A stretch of 26,131 nucleotides of DNA from JBBTSB01 sp964355775 (GTDB lineage: Bacteria; Patescibacteriota; Minisyncoccia; 2-02-FULL-40-12; IGHO2-01-FULL-4-A). The stretch is taken from NCBI GenBank assembly GCA_964355775.1, contig CAYHEP010000011.1, forward strand, positions 1-26,131. The letters are read 5' to 3'. Positions 13,508-22,520 of this stretch are shown piece by piece; position 1 is the stretch's first letter; every line of letters begins with the position of its first letter. A program made the position numbers and the translations under genes. The notes below the pieces were generated by a model that did not search any database, had not been told where the DNA came from, and saw only the letters and a program-made list of their open reading frames with translations.

Positions 13508-15325
13508 GGATTAAATCCGAAACAAGTTGAAGCGGTACGGACCATAACGGGTCCCGTTTTAATCTTGGCTGGAGCGGGGAGCGGCAAGACGCGCGCGCTG
13601 ACACACCGCATCGCGTACTTGATCGCATCGGGAATCAAGCCGGAAAATATCTTGGCCGTGACATTTACGAATAAAGCCGCTGCCGAAATGAAGCATCGCG
13701 TACAGAAGCTCATTGGTGCTTCTGCTATGCCAGCGATGGGAACGTTTCATTCGATCTGTTTGCGGATCTTGCGCGCGAAGATCGACCATCTCGGGTACAG
13801 CAAGAGTTTCGTGATCTACGACACCGACGATACGCAATCGCTGATGAAGCAAATCATTTTGGACCTCGGGCTCGATCCCAAAAAAAACAGCCCCAAGTCC
13901 ATGCTTGGCAGGATTTCGGAGCTCAAAAGCGAGCTAATCGGGCCGAAACAGTTTGAAGAGGACGCCAAAGAGTACCGAGACCGCATGCTGACGAGCATCT
14001 ACGAAGCGTATCAATCCGAGCTTGCCAAAAACAACGCGCTGGATTTTGACGATCTGATCATGCTCACCGTGCAGTTGTTCCGCAAACATCCGGCAATCCT
14101 CGAACAATACCAAGAGTTGTGGCGCTACATCATGGTAGATGAATATCAAGACACCAACCACGCCCAGTATATTCTCATTAGTTTGCTTGCTAAAAAATAC
14201 CGCAACATCGCGGTGGTGGGGGATGACGCACAAAGTATCTACGGCTGGCGCAAAGCCGACATCCGCAATATTCTCGACTTTGAAAAAGACTACCCCGACG
14301 CAAAAGTGATTTTACTTGAGCAAAACTACCGCTCAACGCAAACAATACTGGAAGCCGCAAACAGCATCATCGGAAAAAACAAGCACCAGAAGCAAAAAAA
14401 TCTTTGGACTGACAACCGCGCCGGCGATACGATCACGGTAAAAGAAGCTCGCGATCCGCGCGAAGAAAGCGAGTACATCATCTCGCAGATCAAAGATAAA
14501 AATCTGGAACAGTGCACGATATTGTATCGCACACACGCGCAATCTCGCGCCGTGGAAGAGACGCTGATACGCCACGGCCTGCCGTACCGCATCTTGGGAG
14601 GCGTCAGGTTTTATGAACGTCGGGAAATCAAAGACATCCTCGCCTACTTGCGCCTCGTCGCGAATCCAAACGACAGCGTCAGCTTTCGCCGCGTGGTCAA
14701 CGTGCCCACCCGAGGCATCGGCAAAGTCGCGCTTTCAAAAAAATCAGGCCCCGCGTATGAAAAATTCGTCGAGCTCCTCGAAGAGCTCCGCGCCGTGGCA
14801 CCGACCATGCCTTTGACAAAATTTTTGCAGTATTTATTTAAAAAAATCAACTACGAGCTATACTTGAACGATAAAACGGAAGAGGGCCGTGAACGCTGGG
14901 AAAACGTGCAGGAATTGCTCACCGCCACGGCTGGCAAAAAACTCGAGGCGTTTCTGGAAGAGGTGGCGCTCATCCAAGAGACTGACTCACTTGAACAAAG
15001 CGGTCCCAGTATAACCCTCATGACGGTACACTCGGCAAAAGGCCTTGAGTTTCCGACCGTCTTTATCATAGGTATGGAAGATGGCGTATTCCCGCACGCG
15101 CGAAGCCTCTTTGATCCGACCCAGCTTGAAGAAGAACGCCGGCTCTGCTATGTTGCCGTCACCCGAGCCATGTCCGATCTGCACTTGATTTTTTGCCGAC
15201 AACGAACGATCTTTGGTACCACCCAACTAAATCCGCCATCACGCTTTATCTTTGAAATCCCCGAAGCATGCGTTACGTTTATTCCCACCGATGAAAAAGA
15301 GTTTGGGACAACATTTTCTTACTAA
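13487..15325 (+). CDS. uvrD: UvrD/PcrA-type superfamily 1 DNA helicase
   Basis: ATP-dependent 3'-5' DNA helicase for repair and replication restart. 612 aa, about 100 shorter than typical UvrD/PcrA. Motifs in order: Q motif LNPKQVEAV (9-17), Walker A AGAGSGKT (28-35), Ia TFTNKAAAEM, VDEYQDTN (217-224), GDDAQSIYGWRKAD (245-258), LEQNYRST, VHSAKGLEFPTVFI and EERRLCYVAVTRA near the C terminus. The C terminus stops soon after motif VI, so the Tudor-like tail of PcrA that contacts RNA polymerase is missing. The rsmA start lies 35 bases inside its 3' end. No clear Shine-Dalgarno precedes the ATG. Confidence 0.95.
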   Translation: MKEEILQGLNPKQVEAVRTITGPVLILAGAGSGKTRALTHRIAYLIASGIKPENILAVTFTNKAAAEMKHRVQKLIGASAMPAMGTFHSICLRILRAKIDHLGYSKSFVIYDTDDTQSLMKQIILDLGLDPKKNSPKSMLGRISELKSELIGPKQFEEDAKEYRDRMLTSIYEAYQSELAKNNALDFDDLIMLTVQLFRKHPAILEQYQELWRYIMVDEYQDTNHAQYILISLLAKKYRNIAVVGDDAQSIYGWRKADIRNILDFEKDYPDAKVILLEQNYRSTQTILEAANSIIGKNKHQKQKNLWTDNRAGDTITVKEARDPREESEYIISQIKDKNLEQCTILYRTHAQSRAVEETLIRHGLPYRILGGVRFYERREIKDILAYLRLVANPNDSVSFRRVVNVPTRGIGKVALSKKSGPAYEKFVELLEELRAVAPTMPLTKFLQYLFKKINYELYLNDKTEEGRERWENVQELLTATAGKKLEAFLEEVALIQETDSLEQSGPSITLMTVHSAKGLEFPTVFIIGMEDGVFPHARSLFDPTQLEEERRLCYVAVTRAMSDLHLIFCRQRTIFGTTQLNPPSRFIFEIPEACVTFIPTDEKEFGTTFSY

Positions 15326-16010
15326 TCCGCACATCCACGAGCTCATCGTGCAAAGCGCCGATATCAAGCCGGGCGATGTTGTCGTTGAAGTCGGCCCGGG
15401 AAGCGGACTACTGACCGATCATCTGCTTGCGGCCGGTGCCCGTATTATTGCTGTTGAAAAAGATGATAATTTTGTACAAAAATTAAAAGAAAAATATAAA
15501 CATAAAAACGTTGAGATTATTCACGATGACATTTTGACATTTAAGCCTTCACTTAAAATTTCAAATTTAAAATTTAAAATTGTCGCCAATATCCCATACT
15601 ACCTCACTGGCCATCTGTTGCGCCTCATACTACAATCATGGCCACCGTTTAATCTCGCGGTGCTCATGGTTCAAAAAGAAGTTGCAAAGCGCATGACGGC
15701 AAAGCCACCCTGGATGAACATGCTCGCCGTCCTCGTGCAAGCGTACTGCACCGCTGAAGTGGTACAAATCGTAAAACGAGGCAATTTTCGTCCGGTGCCA
15801 AAAGTGGATTCTGCAATTATTAAACTTCTACCCCGAGGCGAGACCTCGGGGTTGAGTCTGGAGATTGCGGCACATGGATTCAAGCATCCGCGCAAAAAAT
15901 TGTCCAACAATCTGCCTTTGGAATTGCTCCAAAAGGCGGGAATAGACCCCAATCGGCGGGCGGAGACGCTTTCGCTGGAAGAGTGGATTACTCTGACCCA
16001 AGCATCGTGA
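15291..16010 (+). CDS. rsmA: 16S rRNA adenine dimethyltransferase RsmA (KsgA)
   Basis: SAM-dependent enzyme that dimethylates the two adjacent adenines of helix 45 at the 3' end of 16S rRNA (E. coli 1518/1519) late in 30S assembly. 239 aa. Signatures: KKSLGQHFL (2-10), SAM loop VVEVGPGSGLL (31-41), VEKDD (55-59), catalytic NIPYYLTG (100-107), RPVPKVDSAIIKL. ATG 15291 is chosen because SLGQHFL is the family N terminus; it overlaps the helicase by 35 bases. An AT-rich run (about 15551-15582, coding KISNLKFKI) is low-complexity. Its substrate loop in this window reads AGAA rather than GGAA. Confidence 0.96.
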   Translation: MKKSLGQHFLTNPHIHELIVQSADIKPGDVVVEVGPGSGLLTDHLLAAGARIIAVEKDDNFVQKLKEKYKHKNVEIIHDDILTFKPSLKISNLKFKIVANIPYYLTGHLLRLILQSWPPFNLAVLMVQKEVAKRMTAKPPWMNMLAVLVQAYCTAEVVQIVKRGNFRPVPKVDSAIIKLLPRGETSGLSLEIAAHGFKHPRKKLSNNLPLELLQKAGIDPNRRAETLSLEEWITLTQAS

Positions 16011-16016
16011 TATAAT
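16008..16016 (+). promoter_or_regulatory. Extended -10 promoter before secretion module
   Basis: TGA-TATAAT (16008-16016), a consensus extended -10, ends five bases before ATG 16022. A start site at or next to the ATG would give a leaderless mRNA. No good -35 is seen, as is allowed for extended -10 promoters. Confidence 0.55.
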
Positions 16017-16021
16017 AAAGC

Positions 16022-16930
16022 ATGTCGTTGAAACTCAAGTTGGTGTTGGGATTTTTTGTCGTGCTGGCGGCGTTTTTCGGCTACCGATCATTGCAATCTA
16101 TCTCTACGCCGAACAAAGCAGGATTGGCAAATATAAATAGCGTGGCACCCGCGCTCAAAGCGCAGATTTCGGAAACCGTACTTGATTCCGACCACGACGG
16201 CATTCCCGACCTGAACGAAACCGCCTACGGCACGAATATTTTCAAAGCCGATACTGACGGTGACGGATACCTTGACGGCGAGGAAGTCGCATCCGGACAT
16301 GATCCGTTGAAAGCAAACGATGATGCAAAAACAAAAAAGAAGCAAAACCTGACCGATCTGTTCGCGAGGCGTCTGGTGGCCGGGGCGGCGGCGGGAGATT
16401 TGAATCCTAAAAACGGCAAAGGCGCCACGTACCAAAATGGCATCAATCTCATCTCGCTTGCGATCCTCGATGCCGCAAAAGACCGCCTTGCAAGCGATCC
16501 TGAAGCTCAAAAAGTCCATACGATTCCTCCTACAAAGGAAGCGATTGAAGACTACCGTGTTTTTCTCCAAACGACGCTCTACGATCCAACATTCATAAGC
16601 ACATTTCGAGGACAGCTCGCCAATCTCCAGAGAGCCTTTGCGCTGTTTGGATCCGGCAAACCCGCCGAAGGGGCGGCGCTCTTGAGAAGCGACCAAAAGT
16701 TTTTCGATTCCAAAAAACAAGCGTTCATTGATACGCCGGTACCCGAACCTTTCGCACCTCTCCACAAAATGTTTGCGACTCGCTTCTCCGAACTCGCAAA
16801 TGCCTACGGCGCGCTTGCCGATAGCAAAGAAAGCAACGATATATTTCTGCGCGACGCATCGCTCAAACAGATCGGCGAAAGTATCAACGGATTGAGAACT
16901 GATCTTTCAAATGCAATATTTTCAAAATAA
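16022..16930 (+). CDS. Membrane-anchored protein with Ca-binding (TSP3-like) repeats
   Basis: 302 aa, function unknown. An N-terminal membrane helix (about 4-20) is followed by two thrombospondin-type-3-like calcium motifs: DSDHDGIPDLNE (55-66) and DTDGDGYLDGEE (77-88), with TAYGTNIFKA between. The rest (about 105-302) is helical with no recognised domain. The topology places the Ca-binding loops outside the membrane. It opens a run of envelope genes; its 3' end overlaps the next gene by 20 bases. Similar proteins often precede secretion genes in CPR bacteria as I recall, but the role is not established. Confidence 0.8.
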   Translation: MSLKLKLVLGFFVVLAAFFGYRSLQSISTPNKAGLANINSVAPALKAQISETVLDSDHDGIPDLNETAYGTNIFKADTDGDGYLDGEEVASGHDPLKANDDAKTKKKQNLTDLFARRLVAGAAAGDLNPKNGKGATYQNGINLISLAILDAAKDRLASDPEAQKVHTIPPTKEAIEDYRVFLQTTLYDPTFISTFRGQLANLQRAFALFGSGKPAEGAALLRSDQKFFDSKKQAFIDTPVPEPFAPLHKMFATRFSELANAYGALADSKESNDIFLRDASLKQIGESINGLRTDLSNAIFSK

Positions 16931-18086
16931 ACTATTCAAATATATCGTCGTCCTCACGACTGTCGCGGGAATACTGCTTTTGCCTATGCCTTGGCGCGGT
17001 GGCGCTGTGCGGCAAGCAAAAGCCGATACGGAAAGTGCCATTGATTGGGGCACCAAAGCCGGCGCGACGTGTCTTGAGGCCGGAGCCGGAGCATACTCGA
17101 TCATTTGCGCGGCCGTAGGCGGAATACTTGGATTTCTATTTGGTGGCGGACCGAGCATCGAAGATTTATATAAAAACAAAGAATACTCTGATGACCCGAA
17201 AGCATGGACGCAATCGGAGGAAGATCTTGCAACACTGCAAAATACGATTCTCGATGTAATACAAACCGGCGGGCCTGATGGCGGACCGACGTGGGAAAGT
17301 GACTGGTACCACTTTACCCAAAAACAACAAGACTTGGGAGAACATATGTTTCAAGCGGAGCTCTTTGAAGCGGCGCTGGGAGATAACGCAACAATCTGTC
17401 CCTACATGGCTGATGCTATTGCTGAAGCTTTCGGCGCGAAATATGATCCAGCTTATGAAGACAACGCCAATGGTCAATTCCGCATCAACAACAGCCAGCC
17501 GTTTATTATGCGCGTTAAATGCACCTTGCCGGAAGATTTTGACTATGCCGCCTATCTCGCCGATCCGAACTTCAATGAAGAGGTCTACTATGCGCTCCAA
17601 GAGCCACAAAACAATATGACCGGATTGGGGCAACTGGTCGCGGAAGAGCGACAAAATGTCATAATCGCCCAAACAGAAACAGCGGATAAATTGCTCTCCG
17701 CCAATGGGGGCAATCATGGCGTCATAGATCCTGTTACGGGTGAAGTAAAGACATCGGGAGGCTTGGTGAACGCGGCTGGCGCATGGGTGTACGGACCTCT
17801 AGACGGCATAAAAACCGCCTTGGCAGATGAGAACGGAGAAGGTCATGACGCGGCTCAAGCAGTGCGAGAAAGACTACAGGGAATAAAATTTTTCGAAGAA
17901 GGACAGGTCGCTGGCGCGACTACAACACTGGATGACGCTGGCACCACGTCGCAATTGCCAAACTGGAGCTACCAGATGATTCTGACGGCGCTTTCAACAC
18001 AAATCATCGGCGACAAACTGGATCTCATCAACGCAACCCTCAAACAGATCGAGCAAAACCAACACACCACGCCCTCCAACCTATGA
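16911..18086 (+). CDS. Secreted protein of unknown function in secretion cluster
   Basis: 391 aa. An N-terminal signal sequence (hydrophobic 10-26, VVLTTVAGILLLPMPW) ends near QAKA-DT (about 37-40). A second hydrophobic, glycine-rich stretch (about 57-78, SIICAAVGGILGFLFGGG) could insert in the membrane. The remainder is acidic and soluble-looking. I recognise no domain. It overlaps the previous gene by 20 bases and the VirB6-like gene by ATGA (18083-18086), so it is likely made together with the channel protein and may be a periplasmic or surface partner of it (inference). Confidence 0.75.
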   Translation: MQYFQNKLFKYIVVLTTVAGILLLPMPWRGGAVRQAKADTESAIDWGTKAGATCLEAGAGAYSIICAAVGGILGFLFGGGPSIEDLYKNKEYSDDPKAWTQSEEDLATLQNTILDVIQTGGPDGGPTWESDWYHFTQKQQDLGEHMFQAELFEAALGDNATICPYMADAIAEAFGAKYDPAYEDNANGQFRINNSQPFIMRVKCTLPEDFDYAAYLADPNFNEEVYYALQEPQNNMTGLGQLVAEERQNVIIAQTETADKLLSANGGNHGVIDPVTGEVKTSGGLVNAAGAWVYGPLDGIKTALADENGEGHDAAQAVRERLQGIKFFEEGQVAGATTTLDDAGTTSQLPNWSYQMILTALSTQIIGDKLDLINATLKQIEQNQHTTPSNL

Positions 18087-20491
18087 CCAAAAAACGTTTC
18101 ATCACCCTTGTCGCCGTCATTCTCCTGATCAGCACTGTGGGAGCTATGGTTCCGTTGCATGAAGCAAAAGCAGCTGGTATTCCTGGTGGTGTGGTTCCTA
18201 CTGGCGTTGCTGGCGCTGGAGTTACTGTATGTACTGCACTTATTTATGGTGGAGTTATATCAGGTGGATCCTCGACAGTACTTGGAGTAGGTTGTTATAT
18301 TGGAGCTTTAGCACTAGGTGGAATAGCGTCGCTCGCCGGTAGTTATTTTGAAAAAACTGCATGGATAGCGGTCATTGCAACGGCTTTTCGGACATTCGGA
18401 ACAGCATCATTGGACTTCATAACCGGATTTATTGAAACGGCTATCAGAGGAAGTGCATATCTTCCGTTTCCTGAACAAATTTATTCGGTCTGGAAATTTG
18501 TGCGCGACTTTGTAAACATGTTTTTTATCTTGATACTGATTATCATGGCATTTGGCACGATTTTTGATATTGACCACTACAAATTTAAAGATCTTTTTGT
18601 ATCATTTCTCATCGCCGCGGTACTCGTAAATTTCAGTTTCGCGATCGGGAAATATATCATCAATATCTCAAACGACCTGTCTATTATTTTTCTCCAGCCA
18701 ATTGTAAAAAGCACGTCTGATGGCACACTCGGTATCACAGCTATGCTCCACAGAGGATTTGGAATAAAATTTCTTGGAAATCCGGACAGTAGCGTTTGGA
18801 GGACTGTGTTTTTTTTCACACCAGGGAATGCGATGGCAAATCTGGTTGATGCGCTATGGATATTTTCTTTTTTGATCTTTGCCGCATTCACTACACTTGT
18901 GAGTTCTCTGATGATCCTAGCGCGCGCTCCGGTCCTTTGGGTACTCCTCATCTTGTCTCCGGTCGCGTGGTTTGGCATGGTCCTGCCGTTTTCAAAGAAA
19001 AATCTCTGGAACCGCTGGTGGGAATATTTTTTGAGCTGGGCGTTTTATCTGCCGGTTTACTTTTTGGTATTTATGATGCTGAATGTCATGCTCAATGTCC
19101 TTGGTAGTACTGTCGGTGGAACGATTCTTGGTGAAGGAAGTATTGTATACTTTATCCTCACCTCGATCTTCCTCATCGGCGGGATCTGGCTGTCGTTTCA
19201 AGTCGGCAAACAATTCAAAGGCGGAGTCGGCGTCGTCGCCGGCTGGGCGCAAAATGTGGTGAAAAGTCTGCCAATCCCATATTCAAAACAAATTACTGGC
19301 AAACAACGAAGTATCAGCAATATTGAAGGTGGAGCAAAAGCATTTTGGACGGATTTCAAAAAAACGGGCGGACCGGAAGAAGGAAAATTCAGCTGGCTTC
19401 GTCGGGTTTGGGGAGGAACGCAACGAGAAGCACAGTCCGCGCAGGAAGTTTCGGGTGGATTCAAGCGGGCACTTGGTTACGGCGCGGGAGATTTACTGCG
19501 AGGGCATAAAGCCGAAATGGAATCCATTACTCATGAAATAACCAATGAAGAAGCGAAGATAGCACAAGGAACCAAAATTGAAGATATTCTCGAAGAAATC
19601 AAAGAACTGGAAAAAGCTGGAACCGGTCTTATTGACAGAATTGGAAATGTAAATGCCTCTGTTGCCGCAAAATACATGGTTGTTGCCAGCAAGGGAGCTC
19701 TCGATAACGAACATATGAGGAAGTTTGTCTCTGAAGTTTCAGAGCGCAATCCGGTGGCGGCGCAGGAGTTGATGAAACGAAGTGCGGCGGCTAACTTTAC
19801 CGGAGACTACGCACCGATCAGTAGACTCGTTGCACCGGCAGACGATGAAGAACGCGCACAAGCATCGGTATTCCGTACCACAGCAGCCTTGGGAGCCAGA
19901 AAAGAACTCTACCAGTGGGCAATCACTGAAGAAGGAAAGAAAATGCTCAAGGGGGTTAAAACCGATCCCGAGGTTGGTAATGCATTTATGCAAGATGTTC
20001 AGGACAGTTTTGGAGGACGAAATACCGGAGAGTTCAAACGCTTCCTGAAAGAAACGGCTAAAGTTCGTCCGGATTTGGTCGTGAATTTTCTCAGCAGGCC
20101 ACGAACCGCGGACGGGGTTGGACCGCCAGCTCCTGGCACTAGCAGAAAGGAACTTTACAGAGATTACTTCCCCAGTGCTCCAAAGGATATTTCCGAAGCC
20201 CCATTGGAGGTTTGGAATGATGGCGAATTTCTTGAAGAATTTGCGGAACGCATGAGTAGACTTACCGAAGGTCCGCTCAAGAAATACGAAGAAACCCTAA
20301 GTCAACTCATACAGGAAAGTGGCAAAGATATCGATGGTAAGTCGGATGCATTTGTTCGTGCGTTGAAGTTGGCCGGAGATAAACGTCTTGGCAGAATTGT
20401 CGCTGGCGGGGGAGGACCTGCTCCAACTGCTCCAGCACCTACGACTCCGTCGTCAGGCGGTGGAAGAGCAGGTCCGGAAAACTATAACTAA
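18083..20491 (+). CDS. VirB6/TrbL-like polytopic membrane protein
   Basis: 802 aa. Signal-like N terminus (1-30, cleavage possible after HEAKA), then about seven to eight membrane helices up to about residue 375, including FFILILIIMAFGTIF, FVSFLIAAVLVNFSFAIG, SFLIFAAFTTLVSSLMIL, WVLLILSPVAWFGMVLPF, FYLPVYFLVFMMLNVML and YFILTSIFLIGGIWLSF. That pattern and the neighbours fit the VirB6 inner-membrane channel component of type IV secretion. Residues about 380-770 form a long, charged, helical cytoplasmic domain not typical of classical VirB6, ending in a Gly/Pro/Thr tail. Assignment to VirB6 rests on topology and context. Confidence 0.8.
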   Translation: MTKKRFITLVAVILLISTVGAMVPLHEAKAAGIPGGVVPTGVAGAGVTVCTALIYGGVISGGSSTVLGVGCYIGALALGGIASLAGSYFEKTAWIAVIATAFRTFGTASLDFITGFIETAIRGSAYLPFPEQIYSVWKFVRDFVNMFFILILIIMAFGTIFDIDHYKFKDLFVSFLIAAVLVNFSFAIGKYIINISNDLSIIFLQPIVKSTSDGTLGITAMLHRGFGIKFLGNPDSSVWRTVFFFTPGNAMANLVDALWIFSFLIFAAFTTLVSSLMILARAPVLWVLLILSPVAWFGMVLPFSKKNLWNRWWEYFLSWAFYLPVYFLVFMMLNVMLNVLGSTVGGTILGEGSIVYFILTSIFLIGGIWLSFQVGKQFKGGVGVVAGWAQNVVKSLPIPYSKQITGKQRSISNIEGGAKAFWTDFKKTGGPEEGKFSWLRRVWGGTQREAQSAQEVSGGFKRALGYGAGDLLRGHKAEMESITHEITNEEAKIAQGTKIEDILEEIKELEKAGTGLIDRIGNVNASVAAKYMVVASKGALDNEHMRKFVSEVSERNPVAAQELMKRSAAANFTGDYAPISRLVAPADDEERAQASVFRTTAALGARKELYQWAITEEGKKMLKGVKTDPEVGNAFMQDVQDSFGGRNTGEFKRFLKETAKVRPDLVVNFLSRPRTADGVGPPAPGTSRKELYRDYFPSAPKDISEAPLEVWNDGEFLEEFAERMSRLTEGPLKKYEETLSQLIQESGKDIDGKSDAFVRALKLAGDKRLGRIVAGGGGPAPTAPAPTTPSSGGGRAGPENYN

Positions 20492-20494
20492 TCC

Positions 20495-20977
20495 ATGGAT
20501 CAATTACTCGAAATACCGGATATGCAAGAACCAGTCTATCGCACGCCATATACGGTGGACTTGTTTGACATGAGCGATAAAACAAAATTAAAAAGCTATG
20601 TCAATACGGTGGCGAGCTTACCGAAACCGCTTCATGCAATCATCTTGGACCAGAAAACCGCTCGGTACCTCAATGAAAATCTTGGAGCAAAGATGAAACT
20701 TTCGGAAACGCAAAGACTTGAGCTGACCAGAATCGTGCGTGATATACTCATTTCAGCGGTCTACATTGGTGATCTGGCAACTGATATTCAATCCCGACTG
20801 AAGATAGACGAAGTTTCTGCTCGAAACGTCGCCAACGCTCTGATCACCGAGCTTCTTCAGCCAGTCATGGCGGATATCAAAGCGCTTCAGCTTGCAAAGT
20901 TTAAAGATCGCATTTCTGGACAAGCGATGCCAACTTCAAGCACCACTAATAACGTCCTTAATTTACGGGGAAAGTAA
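20495..20977 (+). CDS. Small helical protein after VirB6-like gene
   Basis: 160 aa, function not recognised. No membrane helix or signal. Residues about 25-140 are mainly helical (KTKLKSYVNTVASLPKPLHA, LTRIVRDILISAVYIGDLA, ARNVANALITELLQPVMADI); the tail is low-complexity (TSSTTNNVLNLRGK). It starts three bases after the VirB6-like stop, so it belongs to that transcript and may act on the cytoplasmic side of the machine (inference). Confidence 0.75.
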   Translation: MDQLLEIPDMQEPVYRTPYTVDLFDMSDKTKLKSYVNTVASLPKPLHAIILDQKTARYLNENLGAKMKLSETQRLELTRIVRDILISAVYIGDLATDIQSRLKIDEVSARNVANALITELLQPVMADIKALQLAKFKDRISGQAMPTSSTTNNVLNLRGK

Positions 20978-21041
20978 TTTTAAGTTTTATCATAAATTAA
21001 TTTAATTAAAGAAGGCGTGATTTGAAAGAGGGAAAATCAAC

Positions 21042-21437
21042 ATGCATAAAGACTTTGACACGTGGAGTAGTAAGAAAAAAGAGATCCACAACCAAAACAC
21101 TGGAGCATTTTGCCATGCCAGAGAGATATGGTGGTGCTCGCTTGGCATCAACGTGGGTTTTGAGCAGGATGGCACTGGAAAGAATTTTGATCGACCCGTA
21201 ATAGTAGTTCGAGGATTCAACGAAAGAATCTTTTTCGGTGTGGCTCTTACGGGTGTCAAAAGAAATGGAAAATTCTATTTTTCGATCGGCAAAGTTGAAG
21301 GACGAGATGCATCTGCAGTTCTCTCGCAAGTTCGTCTTATTGATACAAAACGACTGGTGCGAAAAATGGAGACACTGGATGAGAAGGTCTTTGAAGACCT
21401 AAAAAAAGCCCTGAAAAAGACGCTTTTCGGAGATTAA
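21042..21437 (+). CDS. MazF/PemK-like toxin-type endoribonuclease
   Basis: 131 aa with a MazF/PemK beta-barrel signature: HAREIWWCSLGINVGFEQDG (24-43), RPVIVVRGF, a central strand VALTGVK, and the C-terminal SQVRLIDTKRLVRKM. Members cleave single-stranded RNA, usually mRNA, and are checked by an antitoxin. No antitoxin gene lies next to it: the 64 bp upstream and 163 bp downstream contain no supported frame. CPR genomes often carry this longer version with the N-terminal DFDTWSSKKKEI segment. AGAGGG (21027-21032) nine bases ahead of the ATG is a fair ribosome site. It lies between secretion genes, splitting that module. Confidence 0.85.
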   Translation: MHKDFDTWSSKKKEIHNQNTGAFCHAREIWWCSLGINVGFEQDGTGKNFDRPVIVVRGFNERIFFGVALTGVKRNGKFYFSIGKVEGRDASAVLSQVRLIDTKRLVRKMETLDEKVFEDLKKALKKTLFGD

Positions 21438-21446
21438 AAACGGTTT

Positions 21447-21466
21447 GCCTCCGCTTGCGCGGAGGC
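21447..21466. repeat. GC-rich palindrome after the MazF-like gene
   Basis: GCCTCCGC (21447-21454), loop TTGC, GCGGAGGC (21459-21466): eight perfect pairs, ten bases past the toxin stop. No T-run follows, so a classical terminator is doubtful; it could be a dispersed palindromic repeat or an RNA 3'-end stabiliser. Confidence 0.5.
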
Positions 21467-21531
21467 GAGGCCGAAGCCCTTTGTATGTATAGACTATCAA
21501 ACCAGGAAAATATGTCAAATCGGCACATGCC

Positions 21532-21560
21532 TTTATGTTCACAACTGACTAGGGTATTAT
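21532..21560 (+). promoter_or_regulatory. Possible promoter for PrgI-VirB4 genes
   Basis: TTTATG (21532-21537), 17-base spacer, TATTAT (21555-21560); predicted start near 21567, about 35 bases ahead of the PrgI ATG. The -35 is weak. Confidence 0.35.
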
Positions 21561-21600
21561 GGAAAGAGGCGAGTGAATAAAATTTAAAATTCTACTATCC

Positions 21601-21921
21601 ATGCGCTTCCATGTACCACAGTTTATAGAAAAAGAGAGTAAGTTGATCGGACCGTTGTCGTTGCGGCAGTTTTTGTGGTTCCTCGCGGGCGGAACGGTGT
21701 TTATCATCGTGCAGTTTTTTGTGTCGGGAACGTGGCTCATCGTATCGGCGCTTGTGCTCGCGGGGCTTTCCGCCGCATTTGCATATGCTAAGATAGATGG
21801 AGTGTCTCTGCCGATCTACACGATCAGGGCGATCAACTTTGCGCTGTCCAGCAAAAAATATTTGTTTACCAAACAGGAAACATGGCAAAACACCAAGGAC
21901 CAGACACCAAACAATTCGTAG
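21601..21921 (+). CDS. PrgI-family protein (VirB3-like)
   Basis: 106 aa. N-terminal RFHVPQFIEKESKLIGPLSLRQ is the PrgI-family signature, followed by two adjacent membrane helices (about 24-42 and 46-62) and a short cytoplasmic tail. In Gram-positive and CPR-type systems PrgI takes the place of VirB3, the small inner-membrane partner of the VirB4 ATPase, which is consistent with the two VirB4 genes that follow. The 3' end overlaps the next gene by 40 bases. Confidence 0.9.
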   Translation: MRFHVPQFIEKESKLIGPLSLRQFLWFLAGGTVFIIVQFFVSGTWLIVSALVLAGLSAAFAYAKIDGVSLPIYTIRAINFALSSKKYLFTKQETWQNTKDQTPNNS

Positions 21922-22520
21922 AGGTCGCCGATGTGCGCGGACCGCTCATCTTGCTCAAAGACGGCTCACTGCGGTCGGTGGTTTCGGTTGAGTCCATCAA
22001 CTTTGATCTCAAATCAAACGACGAACAGACGGGGATCATACGCGGATTCATGGATTTTTTAAACGCTCTTGATTTTCCGTTGCAGATCATCATCAATTCG
22101 CGCAAACTCGATCTCACGTCGTACTTGGCGATGCTCAAAGATGTGGAAGCGCAGATCACCAACGAGCTGTTAAAAATCCAGATGGCGGAATACGGACGGT
22201 TCATCAAGGGGCTCGCGGATCTGGCAAACATCATGAGCAAGACGTTTTTCATCGTCATTCCGTATCATGCCATCGAGGGCGTCAAAGAGCAGGGCAAAGG
22301 CATCGGAGGAAAACTGAAAGCGCTGTTCGGCTCGACAAAACATGAAAAAGCTCTCACCGATGAAGACGTACAAAAATACCAGTCAAAGATTGAACAGCGC
22401 ATCGCCGTTGTGATGGCAGGAATTTCGCCATTGGGAGCGAAGACAAAAGTATTGGATCAGCCGGAGCTTTTAAATCTACTGTACGCCTATTACAATCCCG
22501 GACAAACCTTGCAAATATGA
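21882..22520 (+). CDS. VirB4/TraC-like N-terminal domain protein
   Basis: 212 aa. FVEVADVRGPLILLKDGSLR, then VESINFDLKSNDEQTGIIRGF and LDFPLQIIINSRKLDLTSYL match the N-terminal domain of TraC/VirB4-type ATPases seen before the motor domain. It has no nucleotide-binding motif. The stop overlaps the start of the ATPase gene (ATGA, 22517-22520), so VirB4 is here split into two coupled genes that presumably reassemble. ATG 21882 lies within the PrgI 3' end. Confidence 0.82.
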   Translation: MAKHQGPDTKQFVEVADVRGPLILLKDGSLRSVVSVESINFDLKSNDEQTGIIRGFMDFLNALDFPLQIIINSRKLDLTSYLAMLKDVEAQITNELLKIQMAEYGRFIKGLADLANIMSKTFFIVIPYHAIEGVKEQGKGIGGKLKALFGSTKHEKALTDEDVQKYQSKIEQRIAVVMAGISPLGAKTKVLDQPELLNLLYAYYNPGQTLQI

